From: Pseudomonas trivialis | GTDB lineage: Bacteria > Pseudomonadota > Gammaproteobacteria > Pseudomonadales > Pseudomonadaceae | DNA: 64,000 bases | Assembly (NCBI RefSeq): GCF_001439805.1 | Contig: NZ_JYLK01000001.1 | Location: 248,001 to 312,000, forward strand | Reading direction: 5' to 3' | Shown: piece after piece, positions 42,725-52,026 of the stretch | Layout of the letters: each line of letters begins with the position of its first letter | How positions within the stretch are numbered: the stretch's first letter is position 1 | Notes under the pieces: generated by a model | Told to the model about the DNA's origin: nothing | Seen by the model: only the letters and a program-made list of their open reading frames with translations | Databases searched by the model: none | Translations under genes and position numbers: made by a program

Positions 42725-43654
42725 ATGCTTTTTTCCCGTAAGGCGGTCTCCAAGCGTCACCTGCTGCTGATCGCGGCCGGTTTCAGCACGGTCCTCACCG
42801 GTTGCGCCACTTCGCCGGCCGGCAAAGTCGCGTCCACCACCAAGGTCGAGTACTACCCCAACTGCTACGAGCCGGTGCAGCACTTGCGTGCCACCGACTC
42901 GAACATGACGCGGTCAGTCGTTACCGGTGCAGCCATCGGCGCCGCCGGCGGTGCACTGCTGGGCGCCCTGACCGGCGACAAGGAAAAGCGTGGTCGTAAC
43001 GCCGCCATCGGCGCGGCGGGCGGCGCCCTGGCCGGGGGCGCGGCGGGTTACTACACCGAGCGCCAGAAGCAGATCAGCGATGACAACCAGCGCATCGCGT
43101 CGTACTCGACCGACTTCAACAAAAGCGCCGCCGACATCGACCGCAGCACCGCCTACGCCAAGGCTTCGCAACAGTGCTACCAGAGCGCATTCACCAAGCT
43201 GGTGGCCGACCGCAAGGCCAAGACTGTCAACGACACCGAAGGCCGCAAGCGCCTGGCGGAAATCGTCTCGGGCCTGAAAGAGTCAAATGACCTGATCGTT
43301 GCGGTCAACGGCAAGGCCAGCGAAGACCTGAACAACTACACCCAAGCCTACGAAAAAGACCTGCAGCAAGTGGGTGTGCAGCGTAACGACGTGGTGACGG
43401 TGGCGACCGCTGATACGACGACCCCTGCGGCGGCCTCAGGCAAGAAAAAAACCGGCGGCAAAGCCGTGACCAAGCGTCCTCCGCTGCCGGTGGTGCCGAA
43501 GGAAGCCGTGACCACCGAGAAGAGCATCCAGACCGTGCAGGCCAAGCAGGCTGAAAGCAAGCAGGTAGCCAACGCCGGTAAAACCCAGATCGAAGGCACA
43601 TGCCGCGATCCGAACCTGGCCGATTGGGCACCGGTGCCTTGCCCGGCTGTTTAA
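42725..43654 (+). CDS. tagQ: T6SS outer-membrane lipoprotein TagQ
   Basis: TagQ tethers TagR at the outer membrane. The 309-residue precursor has a lipoprotein signal with lipobox LTGC (Cys27), two glycine-zipper segments (GAAIGAAGGALLGALTG and AAIGAAGGALAGGAAG), a helical middle, and a Lys/Pro-rich C-terminal part. It follows tagR after an 83-bp gap with its own ribosome site (aaaagagaac), and it is the last T6SS gene on this side. In P. aeruginosa tagQ is the first gene of the equivalent operon, so the order is inverted here along with the whole arm. Confidence 0.88.
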   Translation: MLFSRKAVSKRHLLLIAAGFSTVLTGCATSPAGKVASTTKVEYYPNCYEPVQHLRATDSNMTRSVVTGAAIGAAGGALLGALTGDKEKRGRNAAIGAAGGALAGGAAGYYTERQKQISDDNQRIASYSTDFNKSAADIDRSTAYAKASQQCYQSAFTKLVADRKAKTVNDTEGRKRLAEIVSGLKESNDLIVAVNGKASEDLNNYTQAYEKDLQQVGVQRNDVVTVATADTTTPAAASGKKKTGGKAVTKRPPLPVVPKEAVTTEKSIQTVQAKQAESKQVANAGKTQIEGTCRDPNLADWAPVPCPAV

Positions 43655-43778
43655 GCAACATGCTGCTATAAGCGTCAAACGCCAGCCGATCTTCCGCTAA
43701 TGCGCCAGATCGGTGGCGTTCTTTTGGCAAATCGTTAAACTGCTGCGGCCACTCAATAATTACACCGAGGCCGTGTGC

Positions 43779-44153
43779 ATGAAATTTCGTCTCCTGCTGT
43801 GGGTGCTGGGCCTGATGATGGGCAAAGCCAGCCGCACCAATCCTGCCTTCCAGCAACAGCTGGGCGATAAAGACCTGGCCTTCCAGTTGCAAACCCTCGA
43901 CGGCAAGGTTGCCCGCCACTTCATCGTCAAAGACCAGCGCATCACCAGCCGCTCAGGTGTGCACCCCGCGCCGGCGTTTGCGATTGCGTTCAAGGATGCC
44001 GCCTACGGCTTTGCCACGATGCAGGCGAAGAACAAGCAGCTGGCGTTCATGACGGGGATTCAGGACAAGTCAATCCAGATCAAGGGCAACCCGGCGCTGG
44101 TGATCTGGTTTCAGGGGCTGACCAAGTATTTGAGGCCGAAGAAAAAGAAGTAG
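43779..44153 (+). CDS. Small protein with SCP2 sterol-carrier-like domain
   Basis: This 124-residue protein starts at ATG 43779 (MKFRLLLWVLGLMMGKASRTN). An N-terminal hydrophobic stretch is followed by a compact domain (LAFQLQTLDGKVARHFIVKDQ, FAIAFKDAAYGFATM, IQIKGNPALVIWFQGLTKYL) resembling SCP2-type lipid-binding proteins that are conserved in pseudomonads beside recG. It is convergent with the HDOD gene. This is the first core gene after the T6SS block. The ligand is unknown. Confidence 0.65.
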   Translation: MKFRLLLWVLGLMMGKASRTNPAFQQQLGDKDLAFQLQTLDGKVARHFIVKDQRITSRSGVHPAPAFAIAFKDAAYGFATMQAKNKQLAFMTGIQDKSIQIKGNPALVIWFQGLTKYLRPKKKK

Positions 44154-44183
44154 GGTTTCAGGCAGACCGAGTTGGATATACAT

Positions 44184-45584
44184 TCAGCCCTGGCTGAACT
44201 GGGATGCCAGCTCGCGCAACAGCACCTCGGCATCCAGCACCTTGCCCACCACCTCTTCCGCCTTCTCGCGGCTCAGCCCGAGCCGTGCCAGCAGCGCATC
44301 CGGAATCGCCTCATCCGGCCCGGAGCCTACGCCCCGGCTGCGCAGCAGGCGCACGGCCAGGCACACCAGGTTCGGGTATTCGGCGTACTGACCGTCATAG
44401 GCGGGATCGTGCTGGAAGCGCAGCGCGGTGGCCAGTTCGTCCGGCATGTCCCAGAAGCGCATCAGCCAGGCGCCGATCTGTTCGCGGCTGATGCCGAGCA
44501 AGTGTTGCTCCACATAGCTGTGGCACAGGTGCGGGTTGACTTCCAGGTGCCGGCAGATCAGTGAGAAATGCGGCGGGAACACGTGGGCCAGCAGCAGGTA
44601 ACCGAAGTTGTGCAGCAGGCCGGCCAGATACGTCAGGCCGGCTTCCGGTCGCTGGGCGCGCGGCATGGCGCGGGTCAGGCCTTCGATGACGGCGGCGGTG
44701 TAGATCGACTGGTGCCAGTACGGCGTGGCTTGGTGCGGGTTGTCCTTGGGCAGGCTGAGGGTCTTGCCCAGGGCCAGGCCCAGCGCCAGGTTGATCACCA
44801 GGTCAAAGCCCAGCACGCGCACGATGGCGTCTTCCACCGAGCGAATCTTGCCCGGCGAGGCGTAGTACGGCGACGCGGCCCAGCTGACGACCTGGGCGGC
44901 CAGGGCCGGGTCGGTTTCGACTACCCCGGTGATGTCATCAATGGTTGCATTGGGGTCGACACGCAGCTTGATGATCTTCTGCGCAGTGTCGGCCAGCGGC
45001 GGGATTTCGATGGTCGCTTCCAGGCGTTGCTGGATACGGCGGGCGGTGAACGCCTGCATCGCCTGGGTGATTTCCTCGCGGTCGTCATTGGGACGGTCGA
45101 GGTTGGGACGGATATTGCGCAGCGGCTCGCCGAACTGCGCGGCGCTGGCTTTGGTGAGCAGGGTCTTGAAGGCGTCGGTGGGGATGTCCAGCAGCAGACC
45201 GGCTTCGCCCGAATGCACCAGCAGGCTGGGCTCGTTCAGCAGGCTGCCTTCATACAGGCACGGCGAACTGGTCAATGGCGGCAGGCCCGGCAGCAGGTTC
45301 AGGTCGTGTTTGCTGAGCATGCGCTTGACGCGGTCCGGCGCCACGGCCGTAAGGCGCCGGCCGGTGAGTTCGGCGAGGCGGTTGAGGTCGAGCAACTGGT
45401 TCTGGGGGAGCAGCACCATCAGGGCGCCTACCGCGTCTTCCAACAAGACTGCCTGGACCTTTCGCGCTGGGTTCAGGCCCGCGTGTTCGGCGACTTCCGT
45501 GTAGGGGATGGCGAGTTTTGCGAGCAGTGCCTGAATAACCGACGGGGCGGTCAGTGGGGCGGAGGCGAGGGCGACTTCTGACAT
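44184..45584 (-). CDS. HDOD-domain signalling protein with YbaK-like N-terminal domain
   Basis: This 466-residue protein has an N-terminal YbaK/aminoacyl-tRNA-deacylase-like domain (about residues 10-150, with SVIQALLAKLAIPYTEVAEHA split and DAVGALMVLLPQNQLLDLNRL), then an HDOD domain (about 195-400, with IEIPPLADTAQKIIKLRVDP, VVETDPALAAQVVSWA and LLHNFGYLLLAH). HDOD proteins are HD-GYP relatives lacking phosphodiesterase activity and act in signalling. I chose ATG 45584. recG lies upstream on the same strand with 77 bp between. Confidence 0.85.
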   Translation of the reverse strand: MSEVALASAPLTAPSVIQALLAKLAIPYTEVAEHAGLNPARKVQAVLLEDAVGALMVLLPQNQLLDLNRLAELTGRRLTAVAPDRVKRMLSKHDLNLLPGLPPLTSSPCLYEGSLLNEPSLLVHSGEAGLLLDIPTDAFKTLLTKASAAQFGEPLRNIRPNLDRPNDDREEITQAMQAFTARRIQQRLEATIEIPPLADTAQKIIKLRVDPNATIDDITGVVETDPALAAQVVSWAASPYYASPGKIRSVEDAIVRVLGFDLVINLALGLALGKTLSLPKDNPHQATPYWHQSIYTAAVIEGLTRAMPRAQRPEAGLTYLAGLLHNFGYLLLAHVFPPHFSLICRHLEVNPHLCHSYVEQHLLGISREQIGAWLMRFWDMPDELATALRFQHDPAYDGQYAEYPNLVCLAVRLLRSRGVGSGPDEAIPDALLARLGLSREKAEEVVGKVLDAEVLLRELASQFSQG

Positions 45585-45661
45585 GGCCTGATCCAAATTC
45601 GTACAGTCACTGAAGTATAACCAGCTTGTTACGCGTGAGGGTTGGCTAACTGCGCCAGCCG

Positions 45662-47737
45662 TCACACTTGGCCGTATTGCTGCCCATGCCGCAACCAGCG
45701 ATCCAGCAGCGGGCTGACGTGCTCGGGCCAGCGCTCCAGCAGCGCTTGCGCCGCATCGCGCACGGCGGGCAGCAGGTCGGCGTCGCGCATCAGGTCGGCG
45801 ACCTTGAATTGCAGCAGGCCGGTCTGGCGGGTGCCGAGCATTTCGCCGGGACCGCGCAGTTCGAGGTCTTTTTCGGCAATCACAAAACCGTCGTTGGTCT
45901 CGCGCATGATCCCCAGGCGCTGGCGGCCGATCTGCGACAGCGGCGGGTGGTACAGCAGCACGCAATGGCTGGCGGCGCTGCCCCGGCCCACGCGTCCGCG
46001 CAGCTGGTGCAGTTGCGCCAGGCCCAGGCGCTCGGGGTTTTCGATGATCATCAGGCTGGCGTTGGGCACGTCCACACCCACCTCGATCACGGTGGTGGCG
46101 ACCAGCAGTTGCAGGTTGCCGGCCTTGAACTCGGCCATGACCGCGGCCTTTTCCACAGGCTTCATGCGGCCGTGGATCAGCCCGACCTTGAGCTCTCCGA
46201 GGGCGCTGGTGAGGTCCTCGAAGGTGGTTTCGGCGGCCTGGCAGGTCAGCTCTTCGGACTCTTCAATCAGGGTGCACACCCAATAAGCCTGGCGCCCTTC
46301 GGCGCAGGCGCCGCGCACGCGTTCGATCACTTCGACGCGCCGCGAGTCAGTGACCAGCACGGTGTTGACCGGCGTACGGCCGGGCGGCAGTTCGTCGAGG
46401 ATCGAGGTGTCGAGGTCAGCGTAGGCACTCATGGCCAGCGTGCGCGGGATCGGCGTGGCGGTCATGATCAACTGGTGCGGGTTCATGCGCCCGCCCACGC
46501 CTTTCTGACGCAATGCCAGGCGTTGCTGCACGCCGAAACGGTGCTGTTCGTCGATGATCACCAGCGCCAGGTTCTTGAACTGCACTTCGTCCTGGAACAG
46601 CGCGTGGGTGCCGACCACCATTGGGGCGCCATTGGCAATTTGCTCCAGTGCGGCTGCGCGTACCTTGCCCTTGAGCTTGCCGGCCAGCCACGCGACTTCC
46701 AGGCCCAGGGGCTCGAGCCAGCGCTTGAAGGTGATGAAGTGTTGTTCGGCGAGGATCTCGGTGGGGGCCATCAGCGCCACCTGGTAACCGGCTTCCAGCG
46801 CCTGCAGGGCGGCGAGGGCGGCGACCACGGTCTTGCCCGCGCCCACGTCGCCCTGGATCAGGCGCAACATGGGTTCGTGCTGGCTAAGGTCGTAGGCGAT
46901 TTCATTGCCCACGCGCTGTTGCGCACCGGTCGGCGCAAAGCCCAGGTTGGCCAGGTATTGTGCAGGCAGGCGTGTGGCCTTGGGCATCGCCGGCGCGCGC
47001 AGGGAGCGCATGCTTTCGCGCAGGCGTTGCTGGGACAGTTGGTGGGTCAGCAGTTCTTCAAAGGCCAGGCGATGCTGGGCCCAGTGATGGCCGAGGGCGA
47101 GTTCGTCGACATCGGCATCGGCCGGTGGGTGATGCAGGTAGCGAATCGCATCGGCCAATGGCGCCAGTTGATAGTCGCGGGCCAGCTCCAGGGGCAGCCA
47201 GTCGGGCAGGCTCTGGGGGCCGAGCATCGTCAGCGTCTGCATGCACAACTGGCGCAGGCGCTGTTGCGTGAGGCCTTCGGTGAGCGGGTAGATGGGCGTG
47301 AGGGTGGTGTCCACCGGTGGTGGTTCGTCGCCGGTGATGGCGCGGTATTCCGGGTGATAGATCTCCAGCCCGGAGGCGCCAGGGCGGGCTTCGCCGTAGC
47401 AGCGCACGCGGGTGCCGCGCTTGAGGCCTTCCTTTTGTGCGTTACTGAAGTGATAGAAGCGCAGGCTCAGGCCGCCGGTGCCGTCCTGCAGGCGCACCAC
47501 CAGGCTGCGGCGCTTGCCCATCACCACATCGGCGCCGCTGACGGTGCCTTCGACCACCGCATCCTGCCCGGGGCGCAGGTGGCCGATGGGCACGACGCGG
47601 GTGCGGTCCTGATAGCGCAGGGGCAGGTGGAACAGCACATCCTGGAGGTTTTCCAGGCCGACCTTGGCCAGTTTTTCGGCCATGGCCTCACCGACACCCT
47701 TGAGTGCCGTCACCGACACCTGCGACAGCTCAGTCAT
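45662..47737 (-). CDS. recG: ATP-dependent DNA helicase RecG
   Basis: RecG remodels stalled replication forks and branch-migrates Holliday junctions. The 691-residue protein has the N-terminal wedge domain (about 1-190), Walker A GDVGAGKTVVA, the DEQH box IIDEQHRFGVQQR, GRMKPVEKAAVM, and the motif VI region QLRGRVGRG. ATG 47737 gives the family start MTELSQVSVTALKGVGE. oxyR lies 8 bp upstream, and oxyR-recG co-transcription is known in other Pseudomonas, tying DNA repair to oxidative stress. Confidence 0.95.
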   Translation of the reverse strand: MTELSQVSVTALKGVGEAMAEKLAKVGLENLQDVLFHLPLRYQDRTRVVPIGHLRPGQDAVVEGTVSGADVVMGKRRSLVVRLQDGTGGLSLRFYHFSNAQKEGLKRGTRVRCYGEARPGASGLEIYHPEYRAITGDEPPPVDTTLTPIYPLTEGLTQQRLRQLCMQTLTMLGPQSLPDWLPLELARDYQLAPLADAIRYLHHPPADADVDELALGHHWAQHRLAFEELLTHQLSQQRLRESMRSLRAPAMPKATRLPAQYLANLGFAPTGAQQRVGNEIAYDLSQHEPMLRLIQGDVGAGKTVVAALAALQALEAGYQVALMAPTEILAEQHFITFKRWLEPLGLEVAWLAGKLKGKVRAAALEQIANGAPMVVGTHALFQDEVQFKNLALVIIDEQHRFGVQQRLALRQKGVGGRMNPHQLIMTATPIPRTLAMSAYADLDTSILDELPPGRTPVNTVLVTDSRRVEVIERVRGACAEGRQAYWVCTLIEESEELTCQAAETTFEDLTSALGELKVGLIHGRMKPVEKAAVMAEFKAGNLQLLVATTVIEVGVDVPNASLMIIENPERLGLAQLHQLRGRVGRGSAASHCVLLYHPPLSQIGRQRLGIMRETNDGFVIAEKDLELRGPGEMLGTRQTGLLQFKVADLMRDADLLPAVRDAAQALLERWPEHVSPLLDRWLRHGQQYGQV

Positions 47738-47745
47738 ACGTTTGC

Positions 47746-48666
47746 TTAGCTCGCAGCGGGCGGCTTGGCCACCGAACACAGGCGGATCGAATCGGCGAGG
47801 ATCTCAATGGCTTTTGGCCGTGGGAAGCTGGCACGCCAGGCGATCGCCACGGTGCGGAACGGCACCGGTGGTGTGAGTGGACGCACTTCGATCACGCCGG
47901 GGGCGTAGTGATGGCTGTCCACCGCCGACAGCGGCAGGATCGAGATACCCAGGCCGGACGCTACCATATGGCGGATGGTTTCCAGGGAGCTGGATTCGAC
48001 CGTGGTGTGCTTGGCGCCGTCGTTGCCCTTGGTCAGGGTCGGGCAGGCTTCGAGCACCTGATCGCGGAAGCAGTGGCCTTCGCCGAGCAGCAGCAGGCTC
48101 TTGTCGTTGAGCAGGCCGGCGTCGATGGTGGCCTTCTGCGTCCAGGGGTGGGAGGCCGGCATCAGCACGTAGAACGGCTCGTCGTAGAGCGGCAGGGTCA
48201 GTACATCGGCCTCATTGAACGGCAGGGCGATGATGATCGCGTCCAGCTCGCCGTTGCGCAGTTTGTCGCGCAGCACGTGGGTGAAGTTTTCTTCGATGTA
48301 CAGCGGCATCTGCGGCGCGACGCGGTGCAGTTGCGGAATCAGGTGGGGGAACAGGTACGGGCCGACGGTGTAGATGGCGCCGACCTTGAGCGGTGCGGTC
48401 AGCTGGTTCTTGCCGGCCTGCGCCAGTTCGCGAATGCTTTGCGCCTGCTCCAGCACCTTCTGGGCCTGGGCGACGATGCCTTCGCCTACCGGCGTGAGGC
48501 GCACGGCACTTTTGCTGCGCTCGAAAATCAGCACACCGAGTTCGTCTTCAAGCTTTTTCACGCCCACCGACAGCGTCGGCTGGCTGACATGGCAACGCTC
48601 GGCCGCGTGGCCGAAGTGTTGCTCCTGGGCGAGGGTCACGATGTAGCGTAATTCTGTAAGAGTCAT
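47746..48666 (-). CDS. oxyR: Peroxide-sensing LysR-type regulator OxyR
   Basis: OxyR activates catalase, alkyl hydroperoxide reductase and related genes after hydrogen peroxide forms a disulfide between two cysteines. The 306-residue protein has the N-terminal LysR helix-turn-helix (AAERCHVSQPTLSVGVKKLE) and both redox cysteines at the standard positions, Cys199 and Cys208 (GHCFRDQVLEAC). It heads an operon with recG. A GATA-N9-TATC palindrome at 48712-48728 lies upstream but is not a convincing OxyR site. Confidence 0.96.
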   Translation of the reverse strand: MTLTELRYIVTLAQEQHFGHAAERCHVSQPTLSVGVKKLEDELGVLIFERSKSAVRLTPVGEGIVAQAQKVLEQAQSIRELAQAGKNQLTAPLKVGAIYTVGPYLFPHLIPQLHRVAPQMPLYIEENFTHVLRDKLRNGELDAIIIALPFNEADVLTLPLYDEPFYVLMPASHPWTQKATIDAGLLNDKSLLLLGEGHCFRDQVLEACPTLTKGNDGAKHTTVESSSLETIRHMVASGLGISILPLSAVDSHHYAPGVIEVRPLTPPVPFRTVAIAWRASFPRPKAIEILADSIRLCSVAKPPAAS

Positions 48667-48780
48667 AGCGGGCGTCCATGAAGTTGCGGGCCAAGCATAC
48701 CGGCTGCAATCGATAGACGCACGTTATCAGAAGTTTGCGGGGGATTGAGCGGGGGCAGTCAAAGATGTGCTGAAAAACAA

Positions 48781-48809
48781 TGTGGAAGGGGGGCAAGCCC
48801 CCTTCCACA
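48781..48809. repeat. REP palindrome after tonB
   Basis: tgtggaaggggggcaag...ttccaca forms a 12-bp perfect hairpin 11 bp beyond the tonB stop codon. It uses a variant core (gaagg for gaggg). It probably acts as a transcription or decay barrier at the end of the exbB-exbD-tonB operon. Confidence 0.8.
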
Positions 48810-48819
48810 ACAGCGCCGC

Positions 48820-49566
48820 TTACCGGCGACGCTTTTCGATGTTGTAGACAAACGGCGCGACGATTTCGACGCTACCGCCTTTCAACATGTCCGCTGGCGG
48901 CTTGGGCAGCGGCTGGGCACGACGGATCATGTCCAGGGTCGCGCGGTCCAGGTCGGCGTTGCCGGAGCGGCCCACCAACTCATAGGACAGCACGTTGCCT
49001 TCGCCATCGACCACGAAGCGCAAGCGGTTCAAGCCTTCCTTGCCACGGGCCTGGGCGCCTGGCGGGTACTTCTTGTACTTCTGCAAATGCGCCAGCAGCG
49101 TGCCTTCCCAGGATGCCTTGGCCGCCAACTGCTGCGGCGATGGGCCGGGTGCCGGCTGCGCCGATTTTTCGACCGGGGCGTTGTTCTGCGGCGCGTCGCT
49201 CGGCGGCTGATCGGAAGGTTTCTCCTTGGGCGGCTCGGGCTTTTTCTCCACCGGCTTGGGCGGCTGCGGTTTGGGTTTGGGCTTGACCGGCTTGGGCACC
49301 TGGATGGTCGGCTTGGGCGCTTCGGCCAGTTTCGGCAGCGGCGGTTCTTCCACCGGTGCCGGCGGCGGCGTTACCACTTTTGGCGGTGCCGGTGGTGGTG
49401 GCGGCGCAGGCGCAGGTGCCAGGTCGATGACCATGGCCGCCGGCGGCAACACCACCGTACGCGGGGCCGACCAGTGGAGCGCGATGGCAATCGCGACGGC
49501 ATGCACGCCCAGTACGACGGCGAGGCTGGTGCCATAACGCGTCAGTTTGTGGCGCGTCGTGATCAT
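48820..49566 (-). CDS. tonB: Energy transducer TonB
   Basis: TonB spans the periplasm and passes proton-motive energy from ExbBD to outer-membrane receptors for siderophores and similar ligands. The 248-residue protein has an N-terminal membrane anchor (about residues 12-32), a long Pro/Lys-rich spacer (about 50-135), and a C-terminal TonB domain (about 165-245, with YPPGAQARGKEGLNRLRFVV and VEIVAPFVYN). Its start overlaps the exbD stop by four bases. P. fluorescens genomes usually have several TonB systems; the receptors served here are unknown. Confidence 0.93.
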   Translation of the reverse strand: MITTRHKLTRYGTSLAVVLGVHAVAIAIALHWSAPRTVVLPPAAMVIDLAPAPAPPPPPAPPKVVTPPPAPVEEPPLPKLAEAPKPTIQVPKPVKPKPKPQPPKPVEKKPEPPKEKPSDQPPSDAPQNNAPVEKSAQPAPGPSPQQLAAKASWEGTLLAHLQKYKKYPPGAQARGKEGLNRLRFVVDGEGNVLSYELVGRSGNADLDRATLDMIRRAQPLPKPPADMLKGGSVEIVAPFVYNIEKRRR

Positions 49567-49988
49567 TTCTTGGCTGCCGTCTCAAGTCCGACCAGACCTA
49601 CCTTGAGGTAGCCGGCTGCCCGCAGGGCATCCATCACGCTCATCAAGTCGCCGTAGTCCACGCCCTTGTCGGCCTGGAAGAAGATCGTCGTGTCTTTCTT
49701 GCCTTGGGTCTTGGCATCGAGCACCGGCCCCAGGGACTCAGGCTTGACCTCTTCTTCGCCCAGGAACAGACGCTGGTCCGCCTTGACGCTGAGGAAAATC
49801 GGCTTTTCCGGGCGCGGCGCCGGCTTGGCGCTGGACGCGGGCAGGTCAACCTTGATGTCCACGGTGGCCAGCGGTGCCGCGACCATGAAGATGATCAGCA
49901 GCACCAGCATCACGTCGATAAACGGCGTGACGTTGATTTCGTGGTTCTCGACGAGCTCGTCGTCGCCTTGATTCAAATGCAGGCCCAT
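49563..49988 (-). CDS. exbD: TonB-system proton-channel protein ExbD
   Basis: ExbD with ExbB forms the proton-driven motor for TonB. The 141-residue protein has a single N-terminal membrane helix (about residues 20-42) with the conserved aspartate in INVTPFIDVMLVLLIIFMV, then a periplasmic domain. It lies 6 bp after exbB and overlaps tonB. Confidence 0.95.
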   Translation of the reverse strand: MGLHLNQGDDELVENHEINVTPFIDVMLVLLIIFMVAAPLATVDIKVDLPASSAKPAPRPEKPIFLSVKADQRLFLGEEEVKPESLGPVLDAKTQGKKDTTIFFQADKGVDYGDLMSVMDALRAAGYLKVGLVGLETAAKK

Positions 49989-49994
49989 GGCCGA

Positions 49995-50966
49995 TTACCC
50001 CACTTTTACCATCTGCGGTTGCGAGCTGCGCTCGGGAGGCAGGTGGTCGAGGTCGCGGCTGACCAGCAGCAGGACTTCCGCCGACGCATCCGACACCTGG
50101 GCCTTGTAGCCGGCAATCGAACGGGCGAAGACGTTGTAGATCACCACCGCAGGGATTGCCGCAACCAGGCCCAGGGCTGTGGCCAGCAAGGCTTCGGCGA
50201 TGCCGGGGGCAACGACGGCGAGGTTGGTGGTCTGGGTTTTGGCGATGCCGATGAAGCTGTTCATGATGCCCCATACGGTGCCGAACAGGCCGACGAAGGG
50301 CGCGGTGGAACCGATGGTCGCCAGCACGCCGGTGCCGCTGCTCATGTTGCGGCCGCAGGCGGCTACCAGGCGCTCAAGGCGGAAGGCCACGCGTTCCTTG
50401 ATGCCTTCTTTTTCGCGGGCGTTGGCTGACAGGCGCATTTCTTCGAGCGCGTCGTGCACCAGGGTGTTGGCCAGGGTGCCCTTTTTGGTCGCCGTTTCGC
50501 TGGCTTCCTTGAGGGTGGTGGCCTTTTTAAGGTGGACGATTTCAGTGCGCAGACGACGCTTGGCGCCCAGCAGCTCGAAGCCTTTGGCGATCCAGATGGT
50601 CCAGGTGATGATCGAGGCGATGGCCAGGCCGATCATCACGGCTTTCACCACCACGTCGGCGTTCTGGTACATGCCCCATGGGGACAGGTCGTGGGCCATG
50701 CCCAGGGTGTTGTTTTCTTCCAGTACGACGCCGGTGCCGTCGGCGGGGGCTGGCGCAGCAGGGTCGGTTGCTGCCGGCGCGGCGGCGGGTGCGGCCGGGG
50801 TCGCGGCATTTTGCTCGGCAGCGGCGGGCGTTGCGGGAGCGCTGGCGTCAGCGAATGCGGCGGTCGGTGCCAGCATTACGCTGAACAGCAACGCAGCAAT
50901 CGCGCGCCAGGCGCGGGATGGGCTGTGCAGCTTGGTTGGCGAAGCGGGGGTTGTAATACGTGTCAT
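49995..50966 (-). CDS. exbB: TonB-system proton-channel protein ExbB with periplasmic N-terminal extension
   Basis: ExbB is the pentameric inner-membrane scaffold of the TonB motor. The 323-residue protein is longer than the E. coli form because of a signal peptide (about residues 1-40, ending AAFA) and an Ala/Pro-rich extension (about 40-75), as in other Pseudomonas. Three membrane helices follow (near 110-130, 205-235 and 250-275), including GLFGTVWGIMNSFIGI. It heads the exbB-exbD-tonB operon; the 191-bp upstream gap shows no confident Fur box. Confidence 0.93.
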   Translation of the reverse strand: MTRITTPASPTKLHSPSRAWRAIAALLFSVMLAPTAAFADASAPATPAAAEQNAATPAAPAAAPAATDPAAPAPADGTGVVLEENNTLGMAHDLSPWGMYQNADVVVKAVMIGLAIASIITWTIWIAKGFELLGAKRRLRTEIVHLKKATTLKEASETATKKGTLANTLVHDALEEMRLSANAREKEGIKERVAFRLERLVAACGRNMSSGTGVLATIGSTAPFVGLFGTVWGIMNSFIGIAKTQTTNLAVVAPGIAEALLATALGLVAAIPAVVIYNVFARSIAGYKAQVSDASAEVLLLVSRDLDHLPPERSSQPQMVKVG

Positions 50967-51157
50967 GCTGGCCGGACCTGAGAAGAAAAAATGGAGTGAT
51001 CGTCCTTCCAGACCCGTCGCGGGCCGAGGACAAATGGGCGGTCATTATTGCAAGTAATTCTTGTTAACTAAAGTGCCAGTGTTACTTTATTTCTATTTTT
51101 ACTGGCCGCTGAACCCCGAGCGCAGCTAACCTGCGCCTTTGAGAATGGAGTTTTGTG

Positions 51158-52009
51158 ATGTCTGTGCCTTCTGTTGTGATTGCCGGTTGCGGCGATGTGG
51201 GTAGTCGGCTGGCTAGCCAATTGCTGGCCTCGGGATGGGAGGTTCATGGCCTGCGACGCGATATTTCGCGCCTGCCCGAGGGCGTCATTGGCATCGCCGG
51301 CGACCTGTTCAAAAAGGATTGCCCCGACACCTGGCCGATTGGCGGGGTGGATTACCTGGTGTACTGCGCCGCCGCGACCGAACACGACGAGGCCGGCTAT
51401 CGCGCGGCTTACGTGCACGGTTTGCAGCATGTGCTGGAGTGGCTGGATGACTATGGCCAGCAGCCCAGGCATCTGCTGTTTGTCTCCAGCAGCAGCGTTT
51501 ACGGTCAGCAGCATGGCGAGTGGGTCGACGAAACGTCCGACACCCAGGCGCAGGGCTATTCCGGTCAGGTGATGCTGGAAGCCGAGCAGGTGGCACTCAA
51601 CAGCGGCATCCCGGCGAGTGTGGTGCGCTTGACCGGCATCTATGGCCCGGGCCGTGAGTGGCTGCTGACTCAGGTGCGCAAAGGTTATCGCGTGGCGACC
51701 GAGCCACCTTTATATGGCAACCGCATCCACGCGGACGACGCGGCCGGTTTGCTGGCGTTTTTATTGCGCCATGTGGAGCAGGGCGGTTCGCTGGACAAGG
51801 TCTATATCGGCGTGGACAACGAGCCTGCACCGCTGGCCGATGTGGTGGGCTGGTTGCGTGAGTATCTGGGAGTGACCGAGTGGTCCGAGGACGCCAGTGT
51901 GCGGCGCGCGGGCAGCAAGCGGTGCAGCAATAAGCGGATCAAGGCGTTGGGATGGGAGCCGGCTTACCCAACTTATCGTGAAGGTTATGCCGCGATCCTC
52001 AAAGGCTGA
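51158..52009 (+). CDS. NAD(P)-dependent SDR-family epimerase/reductase
   Basis: This 283-residue protein has an N-terminal Rossmann fold (VVIAGCGDVGSRLASQLLASG) of the extended SDR type and the active-site region SSSSVYGQQHGEW; the usual YxxxK appears altered to YSGQVMLEAE. It resembles the YeeZ/nucleoside-diphosphate-sugar epimerase group. I start it at ATG 51158 with an aatggag ribosome site 7 bp upstream; a GTG at 51155 is possible. The substrate cannot be predicted. Confidence 0.8.
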   Translation: MSVPSVVIAGCGDVGSRLASQLLASGWEVHGLRRDISRLPEGVIGIAGDLFKKDCPDTWPIGGVDYLVYCAAATEHDEAGYRAAYVHGLQHVLEWLDDYGQQPRHLLFVSSSSVYGQQHGEWVDETSDTQAQGYSGQVMLEAEQVALNSGIPASVVRLTGIYGPGREWLLTQVRKGYRVATEPPLYGNRIHADDAAGLLAFLLRHVEQGGSLDKVYIGVDNEPAPLADVVGWLREYLGVTEWSEDASVRRAGSKRCSNKRIKALGWEPAYPTYREGYAAILKG

Positions 52010-52026
52010 GAAACACGGTCAAAAAA

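Noticed and set aside
8400..43780. Genomic island with att sites or prophage
   Set aside because: No integrase, transposase, tRNA or flanking direct repeat was found at the borders of the T6SS block.
48712..48728. Possible OxyR autoregulatory site upstream of oxyR
   Set aside because: GATA-N9-TATC is a palindrome, but the spacing and the second ATAG...CTAT element of an OxyR site are missing.
50967..51157. Possible Fur box upstream of exbB (cattattgcaagtaattcttg)
   Set aside because: Aligning the 19-bp Fur consensus on both strands gave poor matches; only a small caag-N5-cttg palindrome is real.
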